Source of the DNA: Porphyrobacter sp. TH134
Lineage (GTDB): Bacteria > Pseudomonadota > Alphaproteobacteria > Sphingomonadales > Sphingomonadaceae
Direction: 5' to 3'
DNA length: 64,000 nucleotides
NCBI RefSeq assembly: GCF_002855495.1
Contig: NZ_PKRO01000005.1
Span: 1-64,000 of the forward strand
Below are positions 31,695 to 40,844 of the stretch, piece after piece; within the stretch, counting starts at the first letter, position 1; every line of letters begins with the position of its first letter. A program made the translations under genes and the position numbers. The notes below the pieces were generated by a model. That model was not told the origin of the DNA and did no database searches. It saw only the letters and a program-made list of their open reading frames with translations.

Positions 31695-32915
31695 TCAGGC
31701 GTCGCGGTCGCGGCGCGAGAGCAACCGCAAGCGCAGGCCATTGAGCTTGATGAAGCCTTCCGCGTCTTTCTGGTCATAGGCCCCGGCGTCGTCCTCAAAC
31801 GTCACATGCGCTTCGGAATAGAGCGAGTAAGGCGATTTGCGGCCCACCACGCTCGCCAGACCCTTGTAGAGCTTCAGCCGCACGGTCCCGGTGACCTTGT
31901 CCTGCGAATGGTCGATCGCCGCTTGCAGCATCTCGCGCTCGGGGCTGAACCAGAAGCCGTTGTAGATGAGCTCGGCATATTTCGGCATCAGCTCGTCCTT
32001 GAGATGCGCCGCGCCCCGGTCCAGCGTGATCTGCTCGATCCCGCGATGCGCGCGGGCGTAGATCTCGCCGCCCGGCGTCTCGTACATTCCGCGAGACTTC
32101 ATGCCGACGAAGCGGTTTTCGACCAGATCGAGCCGCCCGATGCCGTGCTTGCGGCCCAGTTCGTTAAGCGCCGTCAGCAGCGTGGCAGGCGACATCGCCT
32201 CGCCATTGAGCGCCACGCCGTCACCGCGTTCGAAATCGACCGTGATGTATTCCGGCACGTCGGGCGCGTCTTCCGGATTGACCGTGCGCGAATAGACGTA
32301 GTCGGGGGTTTCCTCCCACGGATCTTCCAGCACCTTGCCCTCGGACGAGGTGTGGAGCAGGTTCGCATCGGTCGAGAACGGGCTGTCGCCGCGCTTGTCC
32401 TTGGGCACCTGAATCTGGTGCTTTTCCGCCCATGCGATCAGCGAAGTGCGGCTGGTCAGATCCCATTCGCGCCACGGAGCAATGACCTTGATGTCCGGGT
32501 CGAGTGCATAGGCGCTAAGTTCAAACCGCACCTGGTCATTGCCCTTGCCGGTCGCGCCGTGGGCGATGAAATCCGCGCCGGTCTGGTGCGCGATTTCGAC
32601 CAGTCGCTTGGAAATCAGCGGCCGCGCAATCGAGGTGCCGAGGAGGTAGTCGCCTTCATACCGGGCATTGGCGCGCATCATCGGGAAGACGAAATCGCGC
32701 ACGAATTCCTCGCGCACGTCCTCGATGAAGATGTGATCATCGGGGATGCCCATGGCCCGGGCTTTCGCACGAGCAGGCTCGATTTCTTCGCCTTGGCCGA
32801 GATCGGCGGTGAAGGTTACGACCTCCAGCCCGCGCTCCACGCTCAGCCACTTGGCGATCACGCTGGTATCGAGACCGCCGGAATAGGCGAGGACGACTTT
32901 CTGGGGCTGGGCCAT
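31695..32915 (-). CDS. argG: Argininosuccinate synthase
   Basis: A 406-residue enzyme that ligates citrulline and aspartate using ATP, the penultimate step of arginine synthesis. The ATP-binding P-loop is [15 protein letters not shown] at residues 9-23. The citrulline/aspartate region [16 protein letters not shown] appears here as [16 protein letters not shown], and [18 protein letters not shown] matches type I ArgG. Length is normal. No other arg genes are nearby. It is separated by about 75 bases from the methyltransferase gene upstream. Confidence 0.98.
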   Translation of the reverse strand: MAQPQKVVLAYSGGLDTSVIAKWLSVERGLEVVTFTADLGQGEEIEPARAKARAMGIPDDHIFIEDVREEFVRDFVFPMMRANARYEGDYLLGTSIARPLISKRLVEIAHQTGADFIAHGATGKGNDQVRFELSAYALDPDIKVIAPWREWDLTSRTSLIAWAEKHQIQVPKDKRGDSPFSTDANLLHTSSEGKVLEDPWEETPDYVYSRTVNPEDAPDVPEYITVDFERGDGVALNGEAMSPATLLTALNELGRKHGIGRLDLVENRFVGMKSRGMYETPGGEIYARAHRGIEQITLDRGAAHLKDELMPKYAELIYNGFWFSPEREMLQAAIDHSQDKVTGTVRLKLYKGLASVVGRKSPYSLYSEAHVTFEDDAGAYDQKDAEGFIKLNGLRLRLLSRRDRDA

Positions 32916-32988
32916 GAGAGGTTTCCTGATGAGAAGAGGCGGGCCGCGCGGTTGCAGCCAGTCTTGCGCTTGTCAAGCAGACGCGCGT

Positions 32989-34212
32989 TTAGCCCAGCAG
33001 GTAATCGCGCGTGATCGGCAGGGCATGGCGGCTGCGGACGTATTGGATCTGGTAATTGCCCATCCCCCCGTTCTCGAACACCGTCGCCGCCCCTGCGAGA
33101 TAGAAGGTCCACATCCGGAAGAACCGTTCATCATAAAGGGCGATGATCTTGTCACGGTGTTCCATACAGGCGGCATACCACGCACGGATGGTCTTGGCGT
33201 AATGCAGCCGCAGCGTTTCCACGTCAGAGGCGATAAGGCGGAATTTCTCGGATGCGGCCAGCGTCTCGGACAGGGCAGGGATGTAGCCGCCTGGGAAGAT
33301 GTATTTGCGGGTGAAGGCGTCGGTGGTGCCCGGCCCGCCGAAGCGGCCGATGGTGTGCAGCAGCATCACGCCATCATCCGCCAGCATCGTGGCGCAGGCC
33401 TGAAAGAATTGCTCAAATTGCGCGCGGCCCACATGTTCAAACATCCCGACCGACACGATCCGGTCGAACCGGCGGCCCGACGCTGCGGTATCGCGGTAAT
33501 CTTCGAGCAGGATCGTGACCTTGTCAGCCACGCCGGCTGCGCGCACCCGTTCACGGGCGAGGGCGGCCTGTTCTTCGGACAGGGTAATCCCGGTGACGTG
33601 GACATCGTGGTGCTGTGCCAGATGGATTGCCATCCCGCCCCAGCCGCAGCCGATATCAAGCACATGCTGGCCGGCAGTCAGGGCGAGCTTTTTGGCAATA
33701 TGCGCCAACTTGGCCCCTTGCGCCTGCGCCAGCGAGGTCACGCCTTCCGCCCAGTAGGCGCAGGAATATTGCCAATGCTCATCGTCCAGCATCAGCGCGT
33801 ACAGATCATTGCCGATATCATAGTGGTGCGCGACGTTCTGTTTGGACCCAACGCGATTGTTGATCTGTTCGGCGGCAAAGGTGACGCGGTTGATAAGCCG
33901 TTTGACGGTGCTGGGCGGGCCAATATCGCCGCCTTTGTCCCATGGATTGTTGGCGCGAAACAGGCTGACAAAGCCCATCACGTCGCCCTCTTCAATCACC
34001 AGGCGGCCATCGATAAAAGCCTCCGCAGCGCCAAGCCGGGGGTCGAGCAGGATGTCGCGCGGAACCCGGTCGTCGGTCAGCCGCACGACGATATCGGGAA
34101 AGCCTGCGGCCGGCGCGCCATAGGTGCTGGCGCTGCCATCGGCGAACACCACGCCGAGCTGGCCCTGCTTGACGGCGCGCGATAAAAACCGGTCGAGGAG
34201 GGACTTGCTCAT
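32989..34212 (-). CDS. Cyclopropane-fatty-acid-synthase-family methyltransferase
   Basis: A 407-residue SAM-dependent enzyme of the CFA synthase family, starting at ATG 34212 with AAAGGA upstream. The SAM motif is VLDIGCGWGGMAIHLA. Family residues are seen in VAHHYDIGNDLYALMLD, EHWQYSCAYWAEG, SVGMFEHVG and YIFPGGYIPAL. The N-terminal 110 residues form the acyl-lipid-contacting domain with DPRLGAAEAFIDGRL. It probably modifies unsaturated phospholipid acyl chains at the inner membrane. Cyclopropanation is likely, but other mid-chain methylations cannot be excluded. Confidence 0.92.
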   Translation of the reverse strand: MSKSLLDRFLSRAVKQGQLGVVFADGSASTYGAPAAGFPDIVVRLTDDRVPRDILLDPRLGAAEAFIDGRLVIEEGDVMGFVSLFRANNPWDKGGDIGPPSTVKRLINRVTFAAEQINNRVGSKQNVAHHYDIGNDLYALMLDDEHWQYSCAYWAEGVTSLAQAQGAKLAHIAKKLALTAGQHVLDIGCGWGGMAIHLAQHHDVHVTGITLSEEQAALARERVRAAGVADKVTILLEDYRDTAASGRRFDRIVSVGMFEHVGRAQFEQFFQACATMLADDGVMLLHTIGRFGGPGTTDAFTRKYIFPGGYIPALSETLAASEKFRLIASDVETLRLHYAKTIRAWYAACMEHRDKIIALYDERFFRMWTFYLAGAATVFENGGMGNYQIQYVRSRHALPITRDYLLG

Positions 34213-34326
34213 CGCGTTCCTTTCATGGTTCACTGGCGTTTGGTTACCGCATCAGGCTGCTTTCGCAAGCTCGCAGTTGCAGCATCGTGCGGGCAAAAAG
34301 GGCAAGCATCAGCGAGGCGCGCGCAC

Positions 34327-34746
34327 ATGACCACCGGATCACCCGAAGCCTTCCTTGCCGCCATTGAGCCGCAGGCCCGACGCGATGAGGCCGCTGTGCT
34401 GGATGCCCTGTTCCGCCGGGTCACGGGCGAAACACCCAAGCTATGGGGTGCAGGCATCATCGGCTACGGCGAATACCGGACCACTTACGATAGCGGCCGC
34501 GATGTCCATTGGATGCGCAGCGGGTTCAGCCCGAAAAAGGCAAAACATTCGCTCTACTTGCAAGCTGCCTATAGCGACGCGGCGGCGGCAGAGGCGCAGG
34601 CGCGTTTACTGGCGCAGCTGGGCAAGCATGCAATGGGCAAGAGCTGCCTCTATGTGAACCGGCTGGCCGATATTGATCTGGCAGTGCTGGAAGACATCAT
34701 CGCCGCAGACTGGCAGGCGATGCTGCGACTGCATCCGAAGGACTAG
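34327..34746 (+). CDS. DUF1801 domain-containing protein
   Basis: A 139-residue soluble protein of the DUF1801 (YdhG-like) type: the segment LFRRVTGETPKLWGAGIIGYGEYRT and the later SPKKAKHSLYL and KSCLYVNRLADIDLAVLEDII match the family pattern. Function unknown; the fold is related to small ligand-binding domains. ATG at 34327 is preferred over the longer in-frame start at 34225. The stop TAG (34744-34746) overlaps the stop of the convergent molybdoenzyme gene. Confidence 0.85.
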   Translation: MTTGSPEAFLAAIEPQARRDEAAVLDALFRRVTGETPKLWGAGIIGYGEYRTTYDSGRDVHWMRSGFSPKKAKHSLYLQAAYSDAAAAEAQARLLAQLGKHAMGKSCLYVNRLADIDLAVLEDIIAADWQAMLRLHPKD

Positions 34747-35492
34747 ATCCCGGCGTACCACTGGTATCCGGCAACATCTTCCCAGAACCCGCCCTTGCCC
34801 TGGCCGATATCATCAAAGCTGGCGACCGCTTCGATCGCCTTGAGATATTTGGCCTGCTTGTAGCCTAGCTGCCGTTCGATCCGCATCCGCAACGGGGCGC
34901 CATTCTTTTCGGGCAGCGGCTCACCGTTCAAGGCATGGGCGATTATCGTTTGCGGATGGTAGGCGTCGACCATGTCGATGCTCTCGTAGTAGTCCCGACC
35001 ATACAGCACGTCAGCGCAGCGAAAGACGATAAAGTTGGCTTCCGGCCGCACCTTGGCTGCGTCCAGCAGCGTCGCCAGCTGCGGCCCTTGCCATTCGCCA
35101 ATCGCGCTCCAGCCTTCGACGCAGTCGTGCCGGGTGATCTGAGGGCGCTGCGGCAGGGCGCGGATGTCGGCAAGGCTCAGCTGCAGCGGCCGCTCCACCA
35201 GCCCGCGCACCTCCAGCTGCCAGTCGGGAAAACCCTTGCCCAACTGCTCCTGATAAAACGGATCGGCAACCGTGACCGAGCCATTCCCCCGGAACGTGGG
35301 GGAGCGCTGCGCGCGGGTGTATTCGGGGGCAAGACCCTGCTTGCCCGCCAGCGCGCGGTGAACGGCGCGGTGACCATCCTCAGCGGCTTTGAACAGACTT
35401 TTGGCGGTCTCGCTCTCGTTGATCTTGGCGCACGCACTCGCGCCCAAGGCCGCGATCCCGGCGAGCAGCGAACGGCGCGGCAGATCAACCAT
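34743..35492 (-). CDS. Sulfite-oxidase-like molybdopterin-dependent oxidoreductase
   Basis: A 249-residue protein. The N-terminus has a twin-arginine motif (RRSLLAG), and the segment after it ends in GASAC, so Tat export and possibly lipidation are expected. The core matches the sulfite oxidase/YedY (MsrP) fold, with the molybdenum-ligating Cys in RHDCVEGWSAIGEW followed by GPQLATLLD and FRCADV. It overlaps the cytochrome b gene by 8 bases. YedY-type proteins repair methionine sulfoxide with the quinol oxidase YedZ (MsrQ); here the partner is a different cytochrome b, so the substrate is open. Periplasmic. Confidence 0.87.
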   Translation of the reverse strand: MVDLPRRSLLAGIAALGASACAKINESETAKSLFKAAEDGHRAVHRALAGKQGLAPEYTRAQRSPTFRGNGSVTVADPFYQEQLGKGFPDWQLEVRGLVERPLQLSLADIRALPQRPQITRHDCVEGWSAIGEWQGPQLATLLDAAKVRPEANFIVFRCADVLYGRDYYESIDMVDAYHPQTIIAHALNGEPLPEKNGAPLRMRIERQLGYKQAKYLKAIEAVASFDDIGQGKGGFWEDVAGYQWYAGI

Positions 35493-36195
35493 GGCTAGGG
35501 CTTTCGTCTGAGGGTGATGGCGGCGGGGCAGGGGCAGGCTCTGCCGCATGGCACTTGCCGCCGGTGACCATCGCCAGGATCAGCCGCCAATTGGCCAGCG
35601 CCAGCGCGAGATGGATGACGAAAAACCCGAAAATGCCCCAGGCGGCGACGAAATGCAGGGACCGGGCACTCTGCCGCCCGCCGAGCAATTCGAGCAGCCA
35701 GGGCGCAGCAGCCTGAAAGCCCGGACTGATGGCAAGGCCGGTAAACACCATCAGCGGCAGCAGCACGCCAAACACCATGCCATAAAGAATGCGCTGCACC
35801 GGGTTGTACCCCGGCGCTGCTTCCCCGCCGCCATGCGCCTTGAGCGATGCCATTACCGCGCGCAAGCTCCAGTCGCGCGGGGTGGTGGCAAGGTCGCGGC
35901 GGAAGTGTCCGTTGGTCAGCATGGCGATCCAGATGAACAGCAGCCCCGCGCCAAACGGCCACGCTGCAACCGTGTGCCAGTCGCGGGCCAGCGCGAGGTT
36001 ATAGTGCTGCGGAATCGTCGCCCAGCCGGGAAACCGGATCACGTTCAGCCAGGCGTCCTTGGGATCGAACCCGTAATCGCCCCAGTACAGATAACGGTGC
36101 GCATTGGAGATGTTCAGCCCGGTCATGAACAGGACGATGATCGCGATGGCATTGACCCAGTGCCACAGCCGGGTCGAGAGCGCGTGCTGCTTCAC
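35485..36195 (-). CDS. Cytochrome b561/Ni-hydrogenase-type cytochrome b, membrane partner of the molybdoenzyme
   Basis: A 236-residue membrane protein with four main hydrophobic segments. Candidate haem-ligating His lie in QHALSTRLWHWVNA, RDWHTVAAWPFGAG, SLHFVAAWGIFG and FFVIHLALALANW, as in b561/hydrogenase cytochrome b subunits. The GTG at 36195 overlaps the SDR stop (GTGA) and the 3' end overlaps the molybdoenzyme start by 8 bases, so the three are translationally coupled. It probably exchanges electrons between the quinone pool and the exported molybdoenzyme. It is not an MsrQ-type six-helix protein. Confidence 0.88.
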   Translation of the reverse strand: MKQHALSTRLWHWVNAIAIIVLFMTGLNISNAHRYLYWGDYGFDPKDAWLNVIRFPGWATIPQHYNLALARDWHTVAAWPFGAGLLFIWIAMLTNGHFRRDLATTPRDWSLRAVMASLKAHGGGEAAPGYNPVQRILYGMVFGVLLPLMVFTGLAISPGFQAAAPWLLELLGGRQSARSLHFVAAWGIFGFFVIHLALALANWRLILAMVTGGKCHAAEPAPAPPPSPSDESPSHG

Positions 36196-36983
36196 AAGCT
36201 TGCCCCCCGAGCCTGTGCGAGCGCCTGAGCCTGTTCGCGGGCAAGCCATATGACATCGCGCGGCTGGTCCAGCAGATGCTGGCCGCTGTCGATGAACAGG
36301 GTCTGCCCGCTGGCCAGCACGCCGCTGGCCAGGAACAGCGCCGCATCGGCGATCTCGTCAGCGCCGGTCTTGCGCCCGAGCAGATTCAGCCGGTGCGAAA
36401 TCTCGGTCTCGGCTTCATGCTGGTCATGGCTGGCAAGGATGGCGCCCGGCGCAAGGCCATAGACGCGCACGCCGCTGCCCTGATGGCCTTTTGCCAGCAT
36501 CCCGATGGTGGCGGCCAAGGCGTGCTTCGACATGGTGTAACTGAAGAAATCGGGATTGGTATTCTCGATCTTCATGTCCGTGACATGGATCACGCAGCGC
36601 GCCGCCGGGCTGGCAGAATGAGCAATGAAGGCCTGGGCAAGGCGGGCAGGGGCCAGCGCGTTGATCTGCATCGCTGTCCGGTTGGTCGCCGGATCAAGAT
36701 CCGCCCCGCCATCGTAATCAAACACCGAAGCGGAGTTTATCAGGCAACGCCAGCCGGGCAGCCGCGCTGCAAGCTGCATCACAGATGCCACTGCCGCCGC
36801 ATCGTCGGCTAGGTCGAAGGCAATTGTCTCGGCAGACGGCAGAGCAGCGGCCAGCGCTTCGGCTGCGGCGCCGGACGTGCGGTAATGGATGACGACATGC
36901 CATCCCGCATCCGCAAACCGGCGCACCATCATCGCACCGATCCGGGTTGCTCCGCCGGTGATGAGCACGGCAGGGCGGGTCAT
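36192..36983 (-). CDS. SDR-family oxidoreductase, pteridine-reductase-like
   Basis: A 263-residue short-chain dehydrogenase/reductase. The cofactor motif is TGGATRIG, the TGxxxRxG variant typical of pteridine reductase/FolM-type SDRs that use NADPH. The catalytic Tyr and Lys are in SYTMSKHAL; INSASVFDYDG provides the NxS region. In FolM-like enzymes the product is a reduced pterin. The gene leads a coupled operon with a molybdopterin enzyme, so a pterin-linked role is tempting but unproven. Stop overlaps the cytochrome b GTG. Confidence 0.85.
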   Translation of the reverse strand: MTRPAVLITGGATRIGAMMVRRFADAGWHVVIHYRTSGAAAEALAAALPSAETIAFDLADDAAAVASVMQLAARLPGWRCLINSASVFDYDGGADLDPATNRTAMQINALAPARLAQAFIAHSASPAARCVIHVTDMKIENTNPDFFSYTMSKHALAATIGMLAKGHQGSGVRVYGLAPGAILASHDQHEAETEISHRLNLLGRKTGADEIADAALFLASGVLASGQTLFIDSGQHLLDQPRDVIWLAREQAQALAQARGASL

Positions 36984-37143
36984 GCGGCAGGTTTTGCTGT
37001 TTGGGGCATGACGCGGTGCTAACAGGGCGGGGGCCGCGCTTCAATCGGGGAGCGCAGCGCGGCCGTTTCGCCTGTGAATGCAGACCCGGCAAAAACGCCG
37101 CTGGCGGCAGGCCAGCGGCATTCGGCGGATCAAATCAGAAAAT

Positions 37144-37581
37144 TCACCGGCAGCGCAGCTCGCCCCGATCAAGCTCGCGGCCGAGCAGCCCGCCGCCAAC
37201 CGCGCCGAGCAGTGTGCCCACCGTGCGGTCGCCGCGGGTGTCGACCGTGCGGCCCAGCAGTGCGCCGACACCGGCGCCGATCACAAGACCCGTGGTCCCG
37301 TTGTCGCGGCGGCAGTAATAATTGTTTCCGTCGCGCCAGATGCGATCCTTGCGGCCCAGACGGCGCGGTTCGTAATAGCGGCCGCGATCATCATAGATCC
37401 GCCCACGCTTGCGCTTGCTGTGATCGGCAATGTCGCTGCCCGGCAGAGAAAGGGCTGCGACCCCGGCGAAGGCCGGCGGGGTGGCAGCGGCCGTGCGCGG
37501 CAGTTCGGCTGCGTGGGCCGGCACGGCTGCGACCGGCAGCGTGGCAGCGGCAGCGGCGAGAATGATGGCGAAAGTCTTCAT
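37144..37581 (-). CDS. Exported glycine-zipper 2TM protein (copy 1)
   Basis: A 145-residue protein with a signal peptide (MKTFAIILAAAAATLPVAAVPAHA) and an Arg/Tyr-rich basic middle (RGRYYEPRRLGRKDRIW). The C-terminal glycine zipper has two Gly-rich hydrophobic stretches (GLVIGAGVGALLGRTVDTRG and TVGTLLGAVGGGLLGRELD). Two Cys flank it (YYCRRDNG and the terminal LRCR). Such proteins are usually in the outer membrane or periplasm and often stress-related; function is unknown. It lies 99 bases downstream of a close paralogue. Confidence 0.8.
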   Translation of the reverse strand: MKTFAIILAAAAATLPVAAVPAHAAELPRTAAATPPAFAGVAALSLPGSDIADHSKRKRGRIYDDRGRYYEPRRLGRKDRIWRDGNNYYCRRDNGTTGLVIGAGVGALLGRTVDTRGDRTVGTLLGAVGGGLLGRELDRGELRCR

Positions 37582-37680
37582 GGCAGGTCCTTTGGGGTTG
37601 GCTGCTTCTGAGGGGGGGCAAGTGCAAAGGGGCGGAAACAGTTCCAATGGTGCGGAAACCAGTCCCACCCCTGTTGCAAA

Positions 37681-38148
37681 TTAACGGCAGCGGGCTTCAC
37701 CGCGGTCGACTTCGCGGCCCAGCAGACCGCCGCCGATGGCGCCGAGCAGCGTGCCGAGCGAGCGGTCACCGCGGGTGTCGACCGCACGGCCCGCGAGGGC
37801 CCCGCCGATCGCGCCGACCACCAGGCCGGTGGTGCCGTTGTCACGCTTGCAGTAGTAGCGACCGTCATTGCCGCGCCACACGCGGTCATTGCGGCTCAGG
37901 CGGCGTTCGCGCTGCCAATCGCGGCGATCTTCCCGCCATTCGCGGCGGTCGGCGCGGCGATCACGGCGCCAGTCGCGGCGATCATCGCGCCAGTCGTCAC
38001 CATAGGCAGCGACCGGGGTAAAGTCGGCCGGGGCGACGTTGTAGCCTGCGAACAGGGAGGACGGCGCCGCGGGCAGTTCTGCGGCCTGCGCGGGGGCAGC
38101 GAAGAACGCCATCGAACCGGCGGCGGCAAGGAGAGCAAGGTGTTTCAT
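37681..38148 (-). CDS. Exported glycine-zipper 2TM protein (copy 2)
   Basis: A 155-residue paralogue of the neighbouring gene, starting MKHLALLAAAGSMAFFAAPAQA. The same order follows: linker, zipper GLVVGAIGGALAGRAVDTRG, SLGTLLGAIGGGLLGREVD and terminal ARCR. It differs by a long Arg/Asp/Trp repeat region (units such as DWRRDRRADRREWREDRRDW) in the middle, probably an expanding low-complexity tract. The near-identity of the zipper region to copy 1 indicates a recent tandem duplication. Function unknown. Confidence 0.8.
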   Translation of the reverse strand: MKHLALLAAAGSMAFFAAPAQAAELPAAPSSLFAGYNVAPADFTPVAAYGDDWRDDRRDWRRDRRADRREWREDRRDWQRERRLSRNDRVWRGNDGRYYCKRDNGTTGLVVGAIGGALAGRAVDTRGDRSLGTLLGAIGGGLLGREVDRGEARCR

Positions 38149-38282
38149 AATCCGTTTCCTAGTGGCGGCTCCCCGATGGAGCGACCCCCTTTTCGTTCAG
38201 GTTACGCGAACGCAGGATGAACGGCACTTTCAGGAAACCGCCAGATTTGTTCAGGATATGAGGCTTTGGGATGAACCGTTGC

Positions 38283-38924
38283 TCAGGTGCGGTGGGCTGC
38301 GGCCTTGGCCCGCAGACGCGGCGTAAGCGTGTCGAGCGCGGCCAGTTCAGTCAGTTCCTCCGGCGTCGCCTTGCCGGCGACCAGCGCGCGAAACACCCGC
38401 GCTACGCTCCAGTCAGTCGCACCGACAGCCACCCGTTCGAGCGTATCGCCAGCGGTCACCTCACCCGGCTCGATCACGCGGAAATACCAGCCGCATCGGC
38501 CCGTTGAGACGATCAGCGCGACCATGCCCTTAGCGCCGAAGCGATGTTCGATCTTCCAGCACGGCTGGCGCGGCTGGCTGATTTCGATCAGCGCGGACCC
38601 GCAAGCGAAACGGTCGCCGATATGAACCATGTCTTCGGTAAGACCGAACACGCCGAGGTTCGATCCGAACCCGCCCGGCTCGTCCAGCGCGGCATGATCG
38701 CCGATCTGGGCCCGCCACCATGCGTGGTGATCGAGCGGGTAGAGGTGCAGGGCCATTTCCGGGCCGCCGTGAACAGAGCGGTCGGCCTGTTCGTCGGGCG
38801 CAAGGCCGTCGGCCAGCATCTGTACGGCTCCTTCGCGCGGACGCTTGGCGATTGCGCTGGTTTCTGCGCCGTTGAAGGGGCGAGCGGTGCCGGTGCAGAC
38901 GGCTTCGACGGTCCAGCGGGTCAT
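38283..38924 (-). CDS. MOSC domain-containing protein (YiiM-like)
   Basis: A 213-residue MOSC-domain protein. The family Cys is C122 in SQPRQPCWKIEHRFG, and SVHGGPEMALHLYPLDHHAWW matches the N-terminal MOSC pattern of YiiM. YiiM-type proteins reduce N-hydroxylated bases using molybdenum cofactor, so this one probably binds Mo cofactor in the cytoplasm. The ATG at 38924 overlaps the methyltransferase stop by 4 bases (ATGA). Third gene of the coupled rlmN-methyltransferase-MOSC set. Confidence 0.9.
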   Translation of the reverse strand: MTRWTVEAVCTGTARPFNGAETSAIAKRPREGAVQMLADGLAPDEQADRSVHGGPEMALHLYPLDHHAWWRAQIGDHAALDEPGGFGSNLGVFGLTEDMVHIGDRFACGSALIEISQPRQPCWKIEHRFGAKGMVALIVSTGRCGWYFRVIEPGEVTAGDTLERVAVGATDWSVARVFRALVAGKATPEELTELAALDTLTPRLRAKAAAHRT

Positions 38925-39517
38925 GCTTTCCTCACAATAAGGTCGATCCAGTCACGGGTGATATTGTCGAACCCGCCTGCGGTATACTCCCGGGCTTCGG
39001 CATTTTCCCAGCCCGGCAGGGCGGCGTATTGCGCAGCGAGCCATGCGGCAGAGGGGAAGTTGTAAAACCGGCCCAGCGAATCGCGCCCTTCTTCCTCGCC
39101 GAGTTTGTAGCTGGCGAAGAACCACCCGCCGGGCACAAGCGCGCGGTGGATGCGGGCGAGGACATCGGGCAGCACGGCGCGGGGGCAATGGAGCAGGCTG
39201 GCATGCGCCCAGATGCCGTCATAGGCGGCCTCGGCGTCCAGCTCGTCAAAGCGCATGACGCGCGCGCCGATGTTCCAGCGCTCATTGGCTTTCTTGACCA
39301 TCGCCGGGGTGCCATCCGTGGCATCGACCGTGAAGCCGCGCACGGCAATTCGTGCGGCATCCTGACCGCCGCCGCAGCCGAGTTCGAGGATTCGTCCGCC
39401 GGCAGGCAGGCGGTCAAGGAACGGATCGAGTTGGTAAGAGTGCGCCTGTCCGAACTTCAGCACATAATGCGGCGCGCGCGCCTGATAGAAGGCGATTGTA
39501 TCGCGATCAGCGCTCAC
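38921..39517 (-). CDS. Class I SAM-dependent methyltransferase
   Basis: A 198-residue Rossmann-fold methyltransferase with motif [17 protein letters not shown], acidic [10 protein letters not shown] and the post-motif segment [14 protein letters not shown]. The GTG at 39517 overlaps the rlmN stop (GTGA), which I take as the start rather than the longer frame reading back into rlmN. Small-molecule methylation is likely from the size and lack of RNA-binding additions; the substrate is not evident. Confidence 0.85.
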   Translation of the reverse strand: MSADRDTIAFYQARAPHYVLKFGQAHSYQLDPFLDRLPAGGRILELGCGGGQDAARIAVRGFTVDATDGTPAMVKKANERWNIGARVMRFDELDAEAAYDGIWAHASLLHCPRAVLPDVLARIHRALVPGGWFFASYKLGEEEGRDSLGRFYNFPSAAWLAAQYAALPGWENAEAREYTAGGFDNITRDWIDLIVRKA

Positions 39518-40770
39518 GCGTCCGCCGCTGCCTCGGCTGCCTCGCGGTCGCGCTGGGCGCGGGACTTTTTCTCCGCTGCGGTCTTCAACTGCCCGCATGC
39601 CGCATCGATGTCCCGCCCGCGCGGGGTGCGAACAGGGGCGGAGAAGCCGCCTTCAAACACGATGGCGGAAAAGGCACGGATACGTTCGGGCCGAGACGTC
39701 TCGTACCCCGCACCCGGCCAGGGATTGAACGGGATGAGGTTCACCTTGGCGGGCAGATTGTATTGCTTGAGCAGCCGCACAAGCTCGCGCGCGTCATCAT
39801 CGCTGTCGTTCTTGTCCTTGATCATCACATATTCGAAAGTGATGCGCCGGGCGTTCGACGCGCCCGGATAGTCGGCGCAGGCCTGAAGCAGATCGTCGAT
39901 GCCGTATTTCTTGTTCAGCGGCACCAGCTCGTCGCGCACTTCCTTGCGCACGCCGTGGAGTGAGACCGCGAGGTTCACCCCGATCTCCTCGCCGCAGCGC
40001 TCCATCATGGGGATGACGCCGCTGGTGGACAGCGTGATGCGGCGCTTCGACAGGGCAAGGCCATCGCCGTCCATCACCAGTTTCAGCGCATCGCGGACGT
40101 GATCGAAATTATACAGTGGCTCGCCCATGCCCATCATCACGATATTCGTCAGCAACCGCCCATCGGCGGTGTAGTGACCCGCCTCGTCATCCTCGTCGAT
40201 CGCGTCGGCATCGCTGACCATGCTGCCCTTGGGCCATTCGCCCAGCGCGTCGCGGGCGAGCATGACCTGGCCGACGATCTCGCCAGGGGTGAGGTTGCGC
40301 ACCAGCCGCATCGTGCCGGTGTGGCAGAAGGAACAGGTAAGGGTGCAGCCGACTTGGCTGGAGACGCACAGGGTGCCGCGCGTCTCGTCGGGGATGAACA
40401 CCATCTCGAAATCATGGCCATCGGCGGTGCGCAGCAGCCACTTTCGCGTGCCGTCGACCGAGTGCTGGGCTTCGACCACATCGGGGCGGCCGATCACGAA
40501 GCGTTCCGCCAGCCACGGGCGCATCGGCTTGGCGATGTCGGTCATCGCTTCGAAGTCCGTCACGCCGCGGTGGTAGAGCCAGTGGAACACCTGCTTGGCG
40601 CGCAGCTTGGCGGCTTTCGCGTCCAGCCCCGCTTCTTCGAACAGTTCGCGGATGCGAGGGCGGGGCAGGCCGATCAGGTCGACGCGGCCATCGGCACGCG
40701 GCGTGATGTCGCGCGTGGCGGGAACCGGGTCAACGAGGCCCGGAATAGACATGAGTGCAGTATCGGCCAT
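39514..40770 (-). CDS. rlmN: Dual-specificity RNA methyltransferase RlmN
   Basis: A 418-residue radical SAM enzyme that makes 2-methyladenosine in 23S rRNA (A2503) and in some tRNAs. The 4Fe-4S CxxxCxxC motif is C142-C146-C149 in [14 protein letters not shown]. The mechanistic Cys pair is present as C135 (TLCVSSQ) and C392 (DIDAACGQL). The last 25 residues are an Ala/Glu/Lys tail. First gene of a set whose three members overlap by 4 bases at each junction. Confidence 0.97.
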   Translation of the reverse strand: MADTALMSIPGLVDPVPATRDITPRADGRVDLIGLPRPRIRELFEEAGLDAKAAKLRAKQVFHWLYHRGVTDFEAMTDIAKPMRPWLAERFVIGRPDVVEAQHSVDGTRKWLLRTADGHDFEMVFIPDETRGTLCVSSQVGCTLTCSFCHTGTMRLVRNLTPGEIVGQVMLARDALGEWPKGSMVSDADAIDEDDEAGHYTADGRLLTNIVMMGMGEPLYNFDHVRDALKLVMDGDGLALSKRRITLSTSGVIPMMERCGEEIGVNLAVSLHGVRKEVRDELVPLNKKYGIDDLLQACADYPGASNARRITFEYVMIKDKNDSDDDARELVRLLKQYNLPAKVNLIPFNPWPGAGYETSRPERIRAFSAIVFEGGFSAPVRTPRGRDIDAACGQLKTAAEKKSRAQRDREAAEAAADA

Positions 40771-40844
40771 GAGTAGCGGGCATATAGTCGCAGAAGTGGT
40801 GTTTGGCTATCCCCGCCCCGGATCAAGGTGGACGCGGAGAACGT

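Noticed and set aside
34743-36195. Naming the molybdoenzyme/cytochrome pair msrP/msrQ
   Set aside because: The membrane partner has the b561/hydrogenase cytochrome b pattern rather than the MsrQ ferric-reductase-like fold, so the methionine sulfoxide role is not supported.
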